From positions 173,974-237,973 of the forward strand of contig CACZVN010000001.1 of the NCBI GenBank assembly GCA_902784615.1: a DNA stretch of 64,000 nucleotides. Reading direction: 5' to 3'. The DNA is from an uncultured Prevotellaceae bacterium. GTDB taxonomy: Bacteria; Bacteroidota; Bacteroidia; Bacteroidales; Bacteroidaceae. Within the stretch, counting starts at the first letter, position 1. The number at the start of each line of letters is the position of its first letter. The notes beneath the pieces are model-generated. The model saw only the letters and a list, made by a program, of their open reading frames with translations. It made no database searches and was not told the DNA's origin. This document shows positions 49,886 to 58,229 of this stretch, in pieces. A program made the translations under genes and the position numbers.

Positions 49886-51451
49886 TTAGATTCTCAAGAT
49901 ATGTTCACGGACGATGATATAACTCGCAGGGATGAAGAGTCCCAAGATGATAGCACAGAGGAGGATAAGAGGGACAAAGGGTGAACTCTGCTCCTTGAGA
50001 CCTAATGGCGGAGTCAGCAGGCGCACATCGGCTTTCAGAGACTTGGTCATCTGAGCCTCCTCGCGTTTCTGGAGCAGGAAGATGCGCAGGGTACTGAGCA
50101 CCTTCAGGTCCTCCTCGTCGGTCAGTCCGTCGATGTATTTCTTGGGTGCGGAGGCAATCAACTGCTTGCCCTCTTTTTCCTTGGCAGTAACATTTTTTAG
50201 TTGCAAATTAAGTTGTTTGATGGCATTCTCTGCGGAGACGAGCACAGCATCGTGCATGGCAGCCAGATGCTTGTCCAGATCCTTCACTACGGGGTTCTCC
50301 GTACTGGAACTGGCAACGATCTTATTACGCTGCAGCATCAGGGTGTTATATTCACCCACCTGTTCTGCCAGTCCTGTATTCTCCGTCACGAGCAGGGCAG
50401 GCAACAGTTCGTCTTTCTTCGACTCGTCACGCAGGTAGTCGCGGATAGCCTGTGCCACATAGAGTTGTCCCGTCAGTTCCATCTGTGCCTCGGAAATGTC
50501 CTTGGCGCTCTGGGCATACATTGTCGCCATCACCTCCAGATCGGGCATCATCGTCTTGCTCTTGTGCTCGGCCACGCGCTGTCCCAGGTTCTTGAGCTCC
50601 TCATCGAGCGAGGCCATGCGTTCAATGACATATCGCTCTGACACGGCAGCCTCGGCTTCTTTGTCTTCCTTCGACTCCTTGCGGTATTCAGCAATGATGG
50701 CATTGATGATATCCGTGGCGCGTAACTTTGACACGTCCTTGCACTCGATGTCGATGATCGAGGCCTCACGGTTGCTTACGGCAATGTTGAGTTTCTTTTT
50801 GGACATCAGATCAACCACTGCCATGGGTTCCGTACGCTTCACGATGATGGTCACTTCGTCATCCTCCATCTTACTCAGGTAGGGCGTGGCCTTGATTTCG
50901 ATGTCACCGATGGAACTCTTCAGCGTCGAATTTACGCGTCCAGTGATCTTGTCATCGTATTTGTCGTCGTTCTTCTTGATCTTATAGACGGTCAACTCTC
51001 CGTTCTTCTTCAGATCCACCTTCATCCTGATATCGTCCTCATCAGTGAGGGTCTTGAACTCCACGGTGATGGGCAGTTCCTCAGCATAGAGATCTTTGTT
51101 ACGGATGCCTTTGATGGTGTAGCTCATGTCGAGATCCAACTGGTGGACGACGTTCAGCAACAGCCAGGGCGACTGCATGGCATAAAGCTCATTATAGATA
51201 TTGGATGATCCCATATTCACACCTACGAGGCCACCCAAATCTGCGAGACCTCCCAATTGTCCCATCAGACCACCCATGGCACTGTTATCTTTGATGAGTA
51301 TCTGAGCAGCCTTGGTGTATTTTGGTGGAGTGATAACGAGATAGACGATAGCCAGCAGTAGGGTACAGGCCACGGAGATGGCAAACCATTTCCATTTGGC
51401 GAGGCATTGTCTGAGGAACTCGCCGAGAGTCAGGGTGTTATTTTGTGCCAT
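49886..51451 (-). CDS. Chain-length determinant, Wzz family, without kinase domain
   Basis: A 521-residue inner-membrane protein with helices near residues 22-42 and 495-515 and a long periplasmic part with a coiled coil (about 265-440). The first half holds TPPKYTKAAQILIKD, the Wzz-domain strand, and a glycine/leucine-rich stretch GGLMGQLGGLADLGG near residue 60. The PLGLKEQSSPFVP segment before the last helix is the proline-rich Wzz motif. No tyrosine-kinase domain is attached and none is encoded nearby. It sets chain length together with Wza and Wzy. Confidence 0.88.
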   Translation of the reverse strand: MAQNNTLTLGEFLRQCLAKWKWFAISVACTLLLAIVYLVITPPKYTKAAQILIKDNSAMGGLMGQLGGLADLGGLVGVNMGSSNIYNELYAMQSPWLLLNVVHQLDLDMSYTIKGIRNKDLYAEELPITVEFKTLTDEDDIRMKVDLKKNGELTVYKIKKNDDKYDDKITGRVNSTLKSSIGDIEIKATPYLSKMEDDEVTIIVKRTEPMAVVDLMSKKKLNIAVSNREASIIDIECKDVSKLRATDIINAIIAEYRKESKEDKEAEAAVSERYVIERMASLDEELKNLGQRVAEHKSKTMMPDLEVMATMYAQSAKDISEAQMELTGQLYVAQAIRDYLRDESKKDELLPALLVTENTGLAEQVGEYNTLMLQRNKIVASSSTENPVVKDLDKHLAAMHDAVLVSAENAIKQLNLQLKNVTAKEKEGKQLIASAPKKYIDGLTDEEDLKVLSTLRIFLLQKREEAQMTKSLKADVRLLTPPLGLKEQSSPFVPLILLCAIILGLFIPASYIIVREHILRI

Positions 51452-51463
51452 AGTTTTCTTCTC

Positions 51464-52264
51464 TTATTTGAATATCAGGACGGAGATTGTGGCGAGCACG
51501 GAGATCGCCGAGAGCCAGAACGAGGCTTTGGTGAGTTCGTTGGAGTTGGCTGTTGACTGCCGCTTCTGATAGTTATTGGGCTCTACATAGATCACATCAT
51601 TCTGCTGTAGGTAGAAGGCGGGGGATGACACCAGCGACTTCTGATCCTGCAAATCTACAATATAGGTCTCCTGCCTGTTTCCGTTAGTGCGTATCACTTT
51701 GATGTTCTGTCGCTTACCAGTGATCTTCATGTCACCTGCCATGCTCAGTCCCTGTAGTAGATTCACCTTGTCGCTGTCAAACCGATAGAAGCCTGGTGTC
51801 ACTACGTCTCCCATCACAGAAAAGCCGAGGTTCAAGTACTCCACGGTGACCACAGCATCTTTCGCCACATGTTGTTCTTCTAACGTTTGCTTCAGGTGGG
51901 CTGCCAGTTCACCACGTGTCATACCCGCAGCCTTCACCTTACCGATAATAGGAAAGTCGATGTTCCCATCCTGATCGACAGTATAGCCAGAGGTACCGCG
52001 GCTCTGGTTGAGTGTCTGCTGCTCCTGATAGCCGATGATCTGTGAGGTCACGGGCATGTTAAGCACATTATTCAGTTCCACGGATTTCGTGTTGACAATG
52101 ATGGATATCTTGTCTGTTGGCTTCAAGACGATCCCTTTGCTGTCGGCTAGTGTCAGCACTTCGCCGTTCTGTGCATCTGGGAAGTATGTGATGTTCTTGG
52201 GGACTATACAGGATGTCAGCAACAGGGCTGTACAACCTGCCATCAACAGGTTCTTGATCTTCAT
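51464..52264 (-). CDS. wza: Polysaccharide export lipoprotein, Wza family
   Basis: A 266-residue outer-membrane lipoprotein with the acylated Cys at residue 19 (LLLTSC). The poly-export domain has KPTDKISIIVNTKS near residue 52 and DGNIDFPIIGKVKAAGMT near 107. A SLBB-type repeat (GDVVTPGFYRFDSDKVNLLQGLSMAG) follows and a C-terminal helix (residues 245-265) may cross the membrane. It heads the operon wza-wzz-wzy-wzx-GT2 and forms the exit channel. Confidence 0.92.
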   Translation of the reverse strand: MKIKNLLMAGCTALLLTSCIVPKNITYFPDAQNGEVLTLADSKGIVLKPTDKISIIVNTKSVELNNVLNMPVTSQIIGYQEQQTLNQSRGTSGYTVDQDGNIDFPIIGKVKAAGMTRGELAAHLKQTLEEQHVAKDAVVTVEYLNLGFSVMGDVVTPGFYRFDSDKVNLLQGLSMAGDMKITGKRQNIKVIRTNGNRQETYIVDLQDQKSLVSSPAFYLQQNDVIYVEPNNYQKRQSTANSNELTKASFWLSAISVLATISVLIFK

Positions 52265-52292
52265 TTTTACCTTATTAATAAATAATCGGATG

Positions 52293-52300
52293 CAAAGTTA
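52293..52300 (-). promoter_or_regulatory. Promoter -7 box of the wza operon
   Basis: TAACTTTG on the minus strand, 28 bases before the wza ATG. Confidence 0.75.
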
Positions 52301-52342
52301 CGGTTTTTCCCTGAAAAATTTGCATGTAATAAGAAAAAAACG

Positions 52343-52350
52343 TATCTTTG
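52343..52350 (+). promoter_or_regulatory. Promoter -7 box of ssrA
   Basis: TATCTTTG, 25 bases before the first base of the mature tmRNA. Confidence 0.75.
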
Positions 52351-52375
52351 CAGCGATTTTACGAAATCGACACCT

Positions 52376-52753
52376 GGGGTTGACTGGATTTGACAGCGGG
52401 TTGAGATGGTACGTAAGCACGCGGAGGCTTCTTGGTTCCCTCCATAATCTGAGCTGAGGAAAAATTAATTTCGCTGCTTAATCGAAGTATAGTAGATTAC
52501 TAGCTTTATTCTCCTGCTAGGCGGGAGAACGAGACGTCGCTCCAAGGATGTTGTTCCGAATCCGAAGATCAAGCGGCGCAGGTTAAATCGGAAATAGTTT
52601 CAGCAGGCTCCGATGCTGGGATGAGATTTAGGAGCTAAGGCGTCAGTTGGTGGTCCAGGTCTTGCTGGCGTTCGAAAACCAAAGTCTGGAATAAGCGTGT
52701 AGAAAGCGTATGGTTTCCCTGTTTGGACGAGGGTTCGACTCCCTCCAGCTCCA
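52376..52753 (+). ncRNA. ssrA: Transfer-messenger RNA
   Basis: The ends form a tRNA-like domain: GGGGTTGACTGG at the 5' end pairs with CAGCTCC near the 3' end, and GGGTTCGACTCCC is the T arm. The terminal CCA does not appear to be encoded. The tag frame reads GGA AAA ATT AAT TTC GCT GCT TAA (52458-52481), giving GKINFAA after the charged alanine. An in-frame TGA directly before GGA limits how early it can begin. tmRNA frees stalled ribosomes with SmpB. The downstream 3' end is followed by a clear terminator. Confidence 0.95.
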
Positions 52754-52772
52754 CACCCCCTCAAAATTTAAA

Positions 52773-52804
52773 CCGCTAATTCCCAACGGATTAGCGGCTT
52801 TTTT
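52773..52804 (+). terminator. Terminator of ssrA
   Basis: CCGCTAAT (52773-52780) and ATTAGCGG (52790-52797) pair, followed by a T run at 52799-52804. Confidence 0.88.
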
Positions 52805-52810
52805 ATGCCG

Positions 52811-52855
52811 AGCGTCCCCATCTGTTATGGATTTTGGGGACGCTTTCGGGGACGC
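52811..52855. repeat. GGGGACGC repeats downstream of ssrA
   Basis: AGCGTCCCCA (52811-52820) is an inverted copy of TGGGGACGCT (52835-52844), and GGGGACGC recurs directly at 52848-52855. The following 52856-53196 is AT-rich with no gene seen. A decayed insertion next to the tmRNA 3' end is possible but no integrase is present. Confidence 0.55.
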
Positions 52856-53196
52856 AAAGTGGAATTATATGAACCCTAATCTGTAACAGTTTTCTTTTTC
52901 ATTGACATTTTTAAATCGTTAAAAAATCATAATAATGAGTGTATGATACCTTTTGACCCTCTATTTCTCATTTTTCTTGTCATTTCACTACTTTACATGC
53001 TTTTACATTGAATTACATATAAGGGTTGTTTTCTGGTTGATCCTATAGTAATGAATATGCTCATTATTTCATGGTTTTGCATATATTATCTTGTAAATCC
53101 GAAAAACTCTTTATTTCTAATCTGCTGCGAAGATACGAAAAATCCTCCATATCATTGCGATACAGAGGAATAATTTGGGAATAATTATGATTTCTA

Positions 53197-53517
53197 TTAA
53201 CTAATCTTTTCGGCTATTCTCACTAGTTCCTGATATGGAAGTCCGCCAACTACACGTTCTATGTCTCCGTTCTTAGTAATGAAGAACAGTGTAGGAATCG
53301 ATTGGATGCGGGCTGCTGCAGCAAGAGCCTGGTTCTTGTCTATATCCACCTTCAGGACTTTGATACAGCCTTCATACTCGTCGGCAAGTCGCTTCAACAT
53401 AGGGGTGAGTGCGTGACATGGGCCACACCATGTGGCATAGAAATCGATGATAACCGGTGTGATGCCTGTATAGTTGTAACCTCTGAGGTACTGCTGATAA
53501 TCTTTGATATTCTCCAT
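53197..53517 (-). CDS. trxA: Thioredoxin
   Basis: A 106-residue thioredoxin with the WCGPC active site at residues 31-35, the VDIDKNQAL strand and the cis-proline in SIPTLFF near residue 77. The ATG at 53517 (MENIKDYQQYL) gives normal length; the longer frame to 53586 runs into the preceding gene. It follows the NapH-like gene by 14 bases and is probably cotranscribed. TrxB at 33704 would recycle it. Confidence 0.93.
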   Translation of the reverse strand: MENIKDYQQYLRGYNYTGITPVIIDFYATWCGPCHALTPMLKRLADEYEGCIKVLKVDIDKNQALAAAARIQSIPTLFFITKNGDIERVVGGLPYQELVRIAEKIS

Positions 53518-53531
53518 AATCGTTTGAATTT

Positions 53532-54236
53532 TTAATGTTTTAACGTCATAATCTTCGAAGGACAGGCCAGCGTGCATTTGCCGCATTTCAGACAGTCGGG
53601 ATCGAGATAGCCTATTTCCTGACCACGGCTGTCATAAGGTGTGAGTTGCATCGGACAGACGCGGGCGCAACTCTTACACTTCATCTGACAGGCACTTGAT
53701 ACGTGAATGTTCGTAAAGGCCTTGGGCAGTGGTGCCTTCTTCGGAGCCACCCAGCGTGAGATAGTACCCATGGGACAGAACGAGCACCATGTGCGTGGCG
53801 CATAAATGAAACTCAGCGTAACACCGACGATGGTTGTCACCACGATAATCGTCCAGAACACGCGACCAATGCCACTCCACATAGCCATTCCGCCCTCGCT
53901 CCAGGGAACGGTTAATGTCAGTTGGATGCCGAACATGCTGAAGATAAAGAACACCATGAACAGGCGGAAACCGAAGGTACGCACAAATGCTGGTATTGGC
54001 TTGTGGGGTGAGTACTTCGACAACAGACGGTCGTACATGTTGCCGCGAGGACACACATTACCACACCACCAGCGTCCCTTCCAGATGCTGGTCATCACAG
54101 GACCTATCATACAAATGAGCGCAATGAGTCCCACAACGGGATAGAACCACCCTATTATTATATACGCGATGATGATCCAATAGAGATTTAATCCTGGTGT
54201 CGCAAAGTGGCGATGGAAAGTCTTTTTCTGTTGCAT
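53532..54236 (-). CDS. NapH-like membrane 4Fe-4S ferredoxin
   Basis: A 234-residue protein with four membrane helices, two CxxxCP motifs on the cytoplasmic side (CGNVCPRG and CSFCPMG) and two ferredoxin [4Fe-4S] motifs at the C-terminus (CQMKCKSCARVCP and CLKCGKCTLACP). This is the NapH/CcoG-like layout that moves electrons between quinol and soluble partners. It lies divergent from oxyR and before thioredoxin, so a role in redox maintenance or electron supply is likely, but the partner is unknown. Confidence 0.85.
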   Translation of the reverse strand: MQQKKTFHRHFATPGLNLYWIIIAYIIIGWFYPVVGLIALICMIGPVMTSIWKGRWWCGNVCPRGNMYDRLLSKYSPHKPIPAFVRTFGFRLFMVFFIFSMFGIQLTLTVPWSEGGMAMWSGIGRVFWTIIVVTTIVGVTLSFIYAPRTWCSFCPMGTISRWVAPKKAPLPKAFTNIHVSSACQMKCKSCARVCPMQLTPYDSRGQEIGYLDPDCLKCGKCTLACPSKIMTLKH

Positions 54237-54263
54237 ATTCCTTATTAATTCTTAAATTCGGTG

Positions 54264-54271
54264 CAAAGGTA
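54264..54271 (-). promoter_or_regulatory. Promoter -7 box of the NapH-like/thioredoxin unit
   Basis: TACCTTTG on the minus strand, 27 bases before the ATG. Only about 35 bases separate it from the opposing oxyR box, so OxyR could control both. Confidence 0.7.
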
Positions 54272-54305
54272 CGAAGAATATAATAGACAAACGAATTATT
54301 TTATC

Positions 54306-54313
54306 TATCTTTG
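54306..54313 (+). promoter_or_regulatory. Promoter -7 box of oxyR
   Basis: TATCTTTG, 30 bases before the oxyR ATG at 54344. Confidence 0.75.
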
Positions 54314-54343
54314 CATCGATTATATCTATCATTAAAGAAGTGT

Positions 54344-55270
54344 ATGACCCTACAACAACTGAAATACATCGTGGCCATCGACCGCCAGCGCAACTTCGCC
54401 AAGGCTGCCGAACAGTGTGGAATTTCACAGCCTACACTCAGCGCCATGCTTGTGAAACTGGAAGAAGAACTCGATGTGCGCATTTTCGAGCGCAGCAACA
54501 AACTCGTCACTCCCACAGCGGCTGGCGAAAAGATTATCCGACAGGCTGAAAAAGCGTTGGCCGAGGCAGAACGCATTACAGAACTCGTAGCTGAAGACAA
54601 GGGAGCCGTCAATGGTGAGCTGGCACTCTCAGTCGGTCCTACCATCGCGCCTTATATCCTGCCTAAGTTCATTCGTCATTATGTGGAAAACTATCCCACC
54701 GTAAAACTTTCTATCCGCGAGATGAAGGCCGACGTGATGCTTAGCGAACTGCTGCTGGGGCACATCGATGCTGGTATAGCCATCAGTGGCAATTCGCGTC
54801 AGGGCATCCTTGAAATACCGCTATACACAGAGCGGTTCATGGTCTATCTGACTGAAAGTTGTTGGCGCAAGCTTCCCGTGTTCAAACCCGAAAATCTGGA
54901 ACACGAGAAGATGTGGATTATGAAGGAGGCACAGTGCTTGCGTGAGAGTGCCTTTAGTTTCTGTAAGGCACGTACCAAAGGCAATCGCGTGTACGAGGCT
55001 GGCAGTATCGAGACGCTGATCCGCATCGTTGATGAGAACGGTGGCTTCACCATTATCCCAGAGATGCATCTGCCATTCCTTTCCAATCGTCAACGGGTGA
55101 ACGTGCGTCGCATAGAAGGTGACTATCTCTCACAGCGCCGTGTGTCGCTCTACATCCGCGAGGACTACATCCGCCAGCGCATGCTCAACACCATTACAGA
55201 AACGCTCCTCCGATTTATGCCTGATGGGATGATGGAAGAGCAGATTGTGAAGTACGGGATTAAGCTATGA
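54344..55270 (+). CDS. oxyR: Hydrogen peroxide sensor regulator OxyR
   Basis: A 308-residue LysR-type regulator. The helix-turn-helix is in FAKAAEQCGISQPTLSAMLVKLEEEL. The peroxide-sensing cysteines are in EAQCLRESAFSFC near residues 195-204, the same CLR spacing as E. coli OxyR Cys199/Cys208. It activates catalase, peroxidase and iron-storage genes in Bacteroides. The start at 54344 follows the promoter. It is divergent from the NapH-like/thioredoxin unit and ends overlapping the Crp-family gene by six bases. Confidence 0.92.
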   Translation: MTLQQLKYIVAIDRQRNFAKAAEQCGISQPTLSAMLVKLEEELDVRIFERSNKLVTPTAAGEKIIRQAEKALAEAERITELVAEDKGAVNGELALSVGPTIAPYILPKFIRHYVENYPTVKLSIREMKADVMLSELLLGHIDAGIAISGNSRQGILEIPLYTERFMVYLTESCWRKLPVFKPENLEHEKMWIMKEAQCLRESAFSFCKARTKGNRVYEAGSIETLIRIVDENGGFTIIPEMHLPFLSNRQRVNVRRIEGDYLSQRRVSLYIREDYIRQRMLNTITETLLRFMPDGMMEEQIVKYGIKL

Positions 55271-55930
55271 GATCAATAGTGGAGATAAGATATGGATGTG
55301 CCGGCCTTCAACACGGATAACACCTTCCTGTTTCAATTCGTTCAGACAGCGCAATAGCGAATATTTCTGTATGCCGAAGTGATCGGCCAGTTCTTGCCGT
55401 GACAAGGGTAGAATAATATTCTTGGTCTGTTGAAGCCTGCTCTGCTCTATCAGGTAAAGACTTACTTTCTCGCGTACACTCATGGAAAGCATGCGAACTT
55501 TCTTAGTCAATTGAGCAATGATGTTTGATAGCAATTGTAAATAGTTTCTCATTATTCTCTGCTTGCTATGAAACAGCTTTTCAAGATCGGTAGGCGATAG
55601 ACGTAAGATACTGGTGTCACTAGTGGCCTCGACTGTCACGGGGTAATGATTGTCTATGGCAAAGAGAAAAGCAGGAGCCAACAGTTTGCCTGACTGATGG
55701 GCTGTCATTCTGATAATACGTCCAGAGGGGCCAGTAATGTATGCCACCATCTCGCCGCTGATAATGATGTCGGCATATTGGCAAACAGAACCAGCACAAG
55801 CCAACATATCGCCTTTGTGAAAACGGATGACCCGATAATGCACCGTGTGCATCAGGTCGATGATTTCCGACTCTTCTAAGTCTTTGAATAACGGGCATTG
55901 CTTCAGCCCATGTAAGGTGTCGATATCCAT
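55265..55930 (-). CDS. Crp/Fnr-family transcription regulator
   Basis: A 221-residue regulator with an N-terminal cyclic-nucleotide-binding-like domain (residues 10-125) and a C-terminal helix-turn-helix in SRQELADHFGIQKYSLLRCLNELK. Cys residues near the N-terminus (CPLF, CAGSVC) do not form the Fnr four-cysteine pattern, so an Fe-S sensor of the Fnr type is unlikely; heme or NO sensing as in HcpR/DNR-like proteins is possible. It is divergent from nrfH and thus a good candidate regulator of nitrite reduction. ATG at 55930 is eight bases from the promoter box. Confidence 0.87.
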   Translation of the reverse strand: MDIDTLHGLKQCPLFKDLEESEIIDLMHTVHYRVIRFHKGDMLACAGSVCQYADIIISGEMVAYITGPSGRIIRMTAHQSGKLLAPAFLFAIDNHYPVTVEATSDTSILRLSPTDLEKLFHSKQRIMRNYLQLLSNIIAQLTKKVRMLSMSVREKVSLYLIEQSRLQQTKNIILPLSRQELADHFGIQKYSLLRCLNELKQEGVIRVEGRHIHILSPLLIS

Positions 55931-55938
55931 AATTGCCA

Positions 55939-55946
55939 CAAAGATA
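55939..55946 (-). promoter_or_regulatory. Promoter -7 box of the Crp/Fnr gene
   Basis: TATCTTTG on the minus strand, eight bases before the ATG at 55930. Confidence 0.7.
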
Positions 55947-56033
55947 AGGAAATAATGTGAATTATTCTAAAAATTAACACGAATTATAGGGTTTGGGGCA
56001 CAAATGTTACCAGGCTATATCCCCATAAATGAT

Positions 56034-56041
56034 TATATTTG
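56034..56041 (+). promoter_or_regulatory. Promoter -7 box of the nrf operon
   Basis: TATATTTG, 24 bases before the nrfH ATG at 56066. Confidence 0.75.
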
Positions 56042-56065
56042 CCACAAAACTTGAATAATCTACGT

Positions 56066-56668
56066 ATGAGTTGGAAAAAGTTATTATCACTTAAAGATAT
56101 ATTCTCATACAGGCAGAAAGTTGGTTTGCTGGTCGTGGCGGGTGTGCTCTGCGGACTTGGCGGATTGTTTATGTACCTGCTCAGGGCACATACCTATTTT
56201 GTAGGCGACAACCCGTCGGCCTGCGTTAACTGCCACATCATGACACCTTACTATGCCACGTGGAGCCACTCCTCGCATGGGCGTGATGCCACGTGTAATG
56301 ATTGTCATGTGCCACACCAGAATCTGGGATTCTACTACGGTTTCAAGGCAATGGACGGACTGAAGCACACAGCTTACTTCGTGACACACTCTGAACGGCA
56401 GGCCCCGATGGCCGAGGCACTGACAGGACAGGTGGTGATGGAGAACTGCATCCGCTGTCACACCCAGTTGAATCAGGAGTTTGTGAAGACGGGGCGCCTG
56501 AGCTACATGCAGCAGCAGACCCAAGGAGGCAAGGTGTGCTGGGACTGTCATCGCAACGTGCCCCACGGCGGTATGAACTCGCTGATGGCTACACCGAATG
56601 CTGAGTTTGTGACGCCATTACCGCCGTCACCCGTTCCAGATTGGTTGCAAGGAATGCTTGGCAAATGA
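56066..56668 (+). CDS. nrfH: Cytochrome c nitrite reductase small subunit NrfH
   Basis: A 200-residue tetraheme protein that takes electrons from menaquinol and passes them to NrfA. One membrane helix (residues 22-40) anchors it. Four CxxCH heme sites occur: CVNCH, CNDCH, CIRCH and CWDCH. The ATG at 56066 is chosen because the promoter box ends at 56041. It precedes nrfA by 28 bases. Confidence 0.95.
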   Translation: MSWKKLLSLKDIFSYRQKVGLLVVAGVLCGLGGLFMYLLRAHTYFVGDNPSACVNCHIMTPYYATWSHSSHGRDATCNDCHVPHQNLGFYYGFKAMDGLKHTAYFVTHSERQAPMAEALTGQVVMENCIRCHTQLNQEFVKTGRLSYMQQQTQGGKVCWDCHRNVPHGGMNSLMATPNAEFVTPLPPSPVPDWLQGMLGK

Positions 56669-56696
56669 AAAGTGAATAATTATAAAAGAAGATATT

Positions 56697-58229
56697 ATGG
56701 CAAAGACATTAAAGAAATGGCAAGGGTGGGTTCTGTTTTTAGGCTCAATGGCTGTGGTCTTTGTACTGGGACTGCTCGTCTCGTCGTTGATGGAGCGCCG
56801 TGCAGAAGTAGCAAGTGTGTTCAACAACAAGCGCACTGTGTTTGAAGACAGTATTGTGGCCCAGAATGAGAAGTTCAAGACTGACTATCCGCGTGAGTAC
56901 GAGACGTGGGCAAAGACCGAGGACACCTCGTTCGAGTCGAAGTACAACGGTTCAGAGGAGGTTGACGTGCTCGAGCAGCGTCCAGAGATGGTGGTGCTGT
57001 GGGCCGGCTATGCTTTCTCGCGCCACTACAACACGCCTCGCGGACATAAGCACGCTCTGGAGGATATGCGTAAGATTCTGCGCACGGGCAATCCGGGTAT
57101 CGATGGCGACGGTGATATGCAGCCGGCTACCTGCTGGACGTGTAAGGGTCCTGATGTGCCTCGTATGATGCGCGAACTGAGTGATAAGAAGTCTTTGTTC
57201 GATCCTGCTAACTTCTATGCCAAGAAGTGGAGTGAACTGGGTGCTGAAGAGATGAACACCATCGGTTGCTCCGACTGTCACGATGCCACGACGATGGATT
57301 TGCGTCCTGCCCGTCCTGCGCTCTATGAGGCGTTTGCCCGCAGAGGACTCGACGTGAAGAAGCAGACTCATCAGGAGATGCGCTCGCTGGTGTGTGCCCA
57401 GTGCCATGTGGAGTACTATTTCATCAAACCCGATGATCCCAACAATCCCGGCAAGGCCAATTACTTGGTATTCCCACACGACAAGGGTCTGACCTGCGAG
57501 GCTGCTGAGGAATATTACGACTCAATCGGCTTCTATGACTATATCCATGCCGTATCAAAGACGCCTATCCTGAAGGCTCAGCATCCAGGTTACGAGATTT
57601 CACAGCACGGCATCCATGCTCAGCGTGGCGTGAGCTGTGCCGACTGCCACATGCCGTATAAGCAGGAGGGTGGCGTGAAGTACAGCGACCACCAGATTAT
57701 GTCGCCGCTGGCCAAGATCGACCGCACCTGCCAGACCTGTCACCGTCAGGATGCCGAGACGCTTCGTCAGAACGTGTATGATCGTCAGGACAAGTGTACG
57801 GAGATCCGCAACCGTGCTGAAAAGGAGTTAGCCCGCGCCCACTTCGAGACTAAATTCATCATCGACAAGGGTGCTACCGAGGCTGAGTTGAAGCCCATCC
57901 AGGCCCTGCTGCGCAAGAGTCAGTGGCGTTGGGATTACTCGATTGCCTCGCATGGAGCTACCTTCCATGCACCACAGGAGGTTATCCGACTGCTGGCTGC
58001 CTCTATCGACTATGCCAAGGAGGCCCGTATCCTCATTGCCCGCACAGCTGCCAAGTATGGACACACCGGCGAGATTCCTGTACCCAACTATTCTACGAAG
58101 GTTAAGGCTCAGCAGGCTATCGGTCTCGATATGCAGAAGTTGAACGAGAAGAAGCAAAAGTTCCTCGACGAGATTGTTCCCAAGTGGATTGACGAGGCCA
58201 AGAAAAATGGCAAGTTAATTGAAATCTGA
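56697..58229 (+). CDS. nrfA: Ammonia-forming cytochrome c nitrite reductase NrfA
   Basis: A 510-residue pentaheme enzyme that reduces nitrite to ammonium in the periplasm. A membrane-type signal is at residues 12-34. The active-site heme uses CWTCK with lysine as axial ligand, and four more sites follow: CSDCH, CAQCH, CADCH and CQTCH. A KAQHPGYE stretch with the conserved histidine is near residue 300. It is joined to resB by a TGATG overlap. Its role is dissimilatory nitrite reduction or nitrite removal. Confidence 0.97.
   Translation: MAKTLKKWQGWVLFLGSMAVVFVLGLLVSSLMERRAEVASVFNNKRTVFEDSIVAQNEKFKTDYPREYETWAKTEDTSFESKYNGSEEVDVLEQRPEMVVLWAGYAFSRHYNTPRGHKHALEDMRKILRTGNPGIDGDGDMQPATCWTCKGPDVPRMMRELSDKKSLFDPANFYAKKWSELGAEEMNTIGCSDCHDATTMDLRPARPALYEAFARRGLDVKKQTHQEMRSLVCAQCHVEYYFIKPDDPNNPGKANYLVFPHDKGLTCEAAEEYYDSIGFYDYIHAVSKTPILKAQHPGYEISQHGIHAQRGVSCADCHMPYKQEGGVKYSDHQIMSPLAKIDRTCQTCHRQDAETLRQNVYDRQDKCTEIRNRAEKELARAHFETKFIIDKGATEAELKPIQALLRKSQWRWDYSIASHGATFHAPQEVIRLLAASIDYAKEARILIARTAAKYGHTGEIPVPNYSTKVKAQQAIGLDMQKLNEKKQKFLDEIVPKWIDEAKKNGKLIEI

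Noticed and set aside
52452-52502. Alternative tmRNA tag of sixteen residues ending in Asp-Tyr
   Set aside because: tmRNA tags end in small hydrophobic residues, usually Ala-Ala; the other frame ends GCT GCT TAA and fits.
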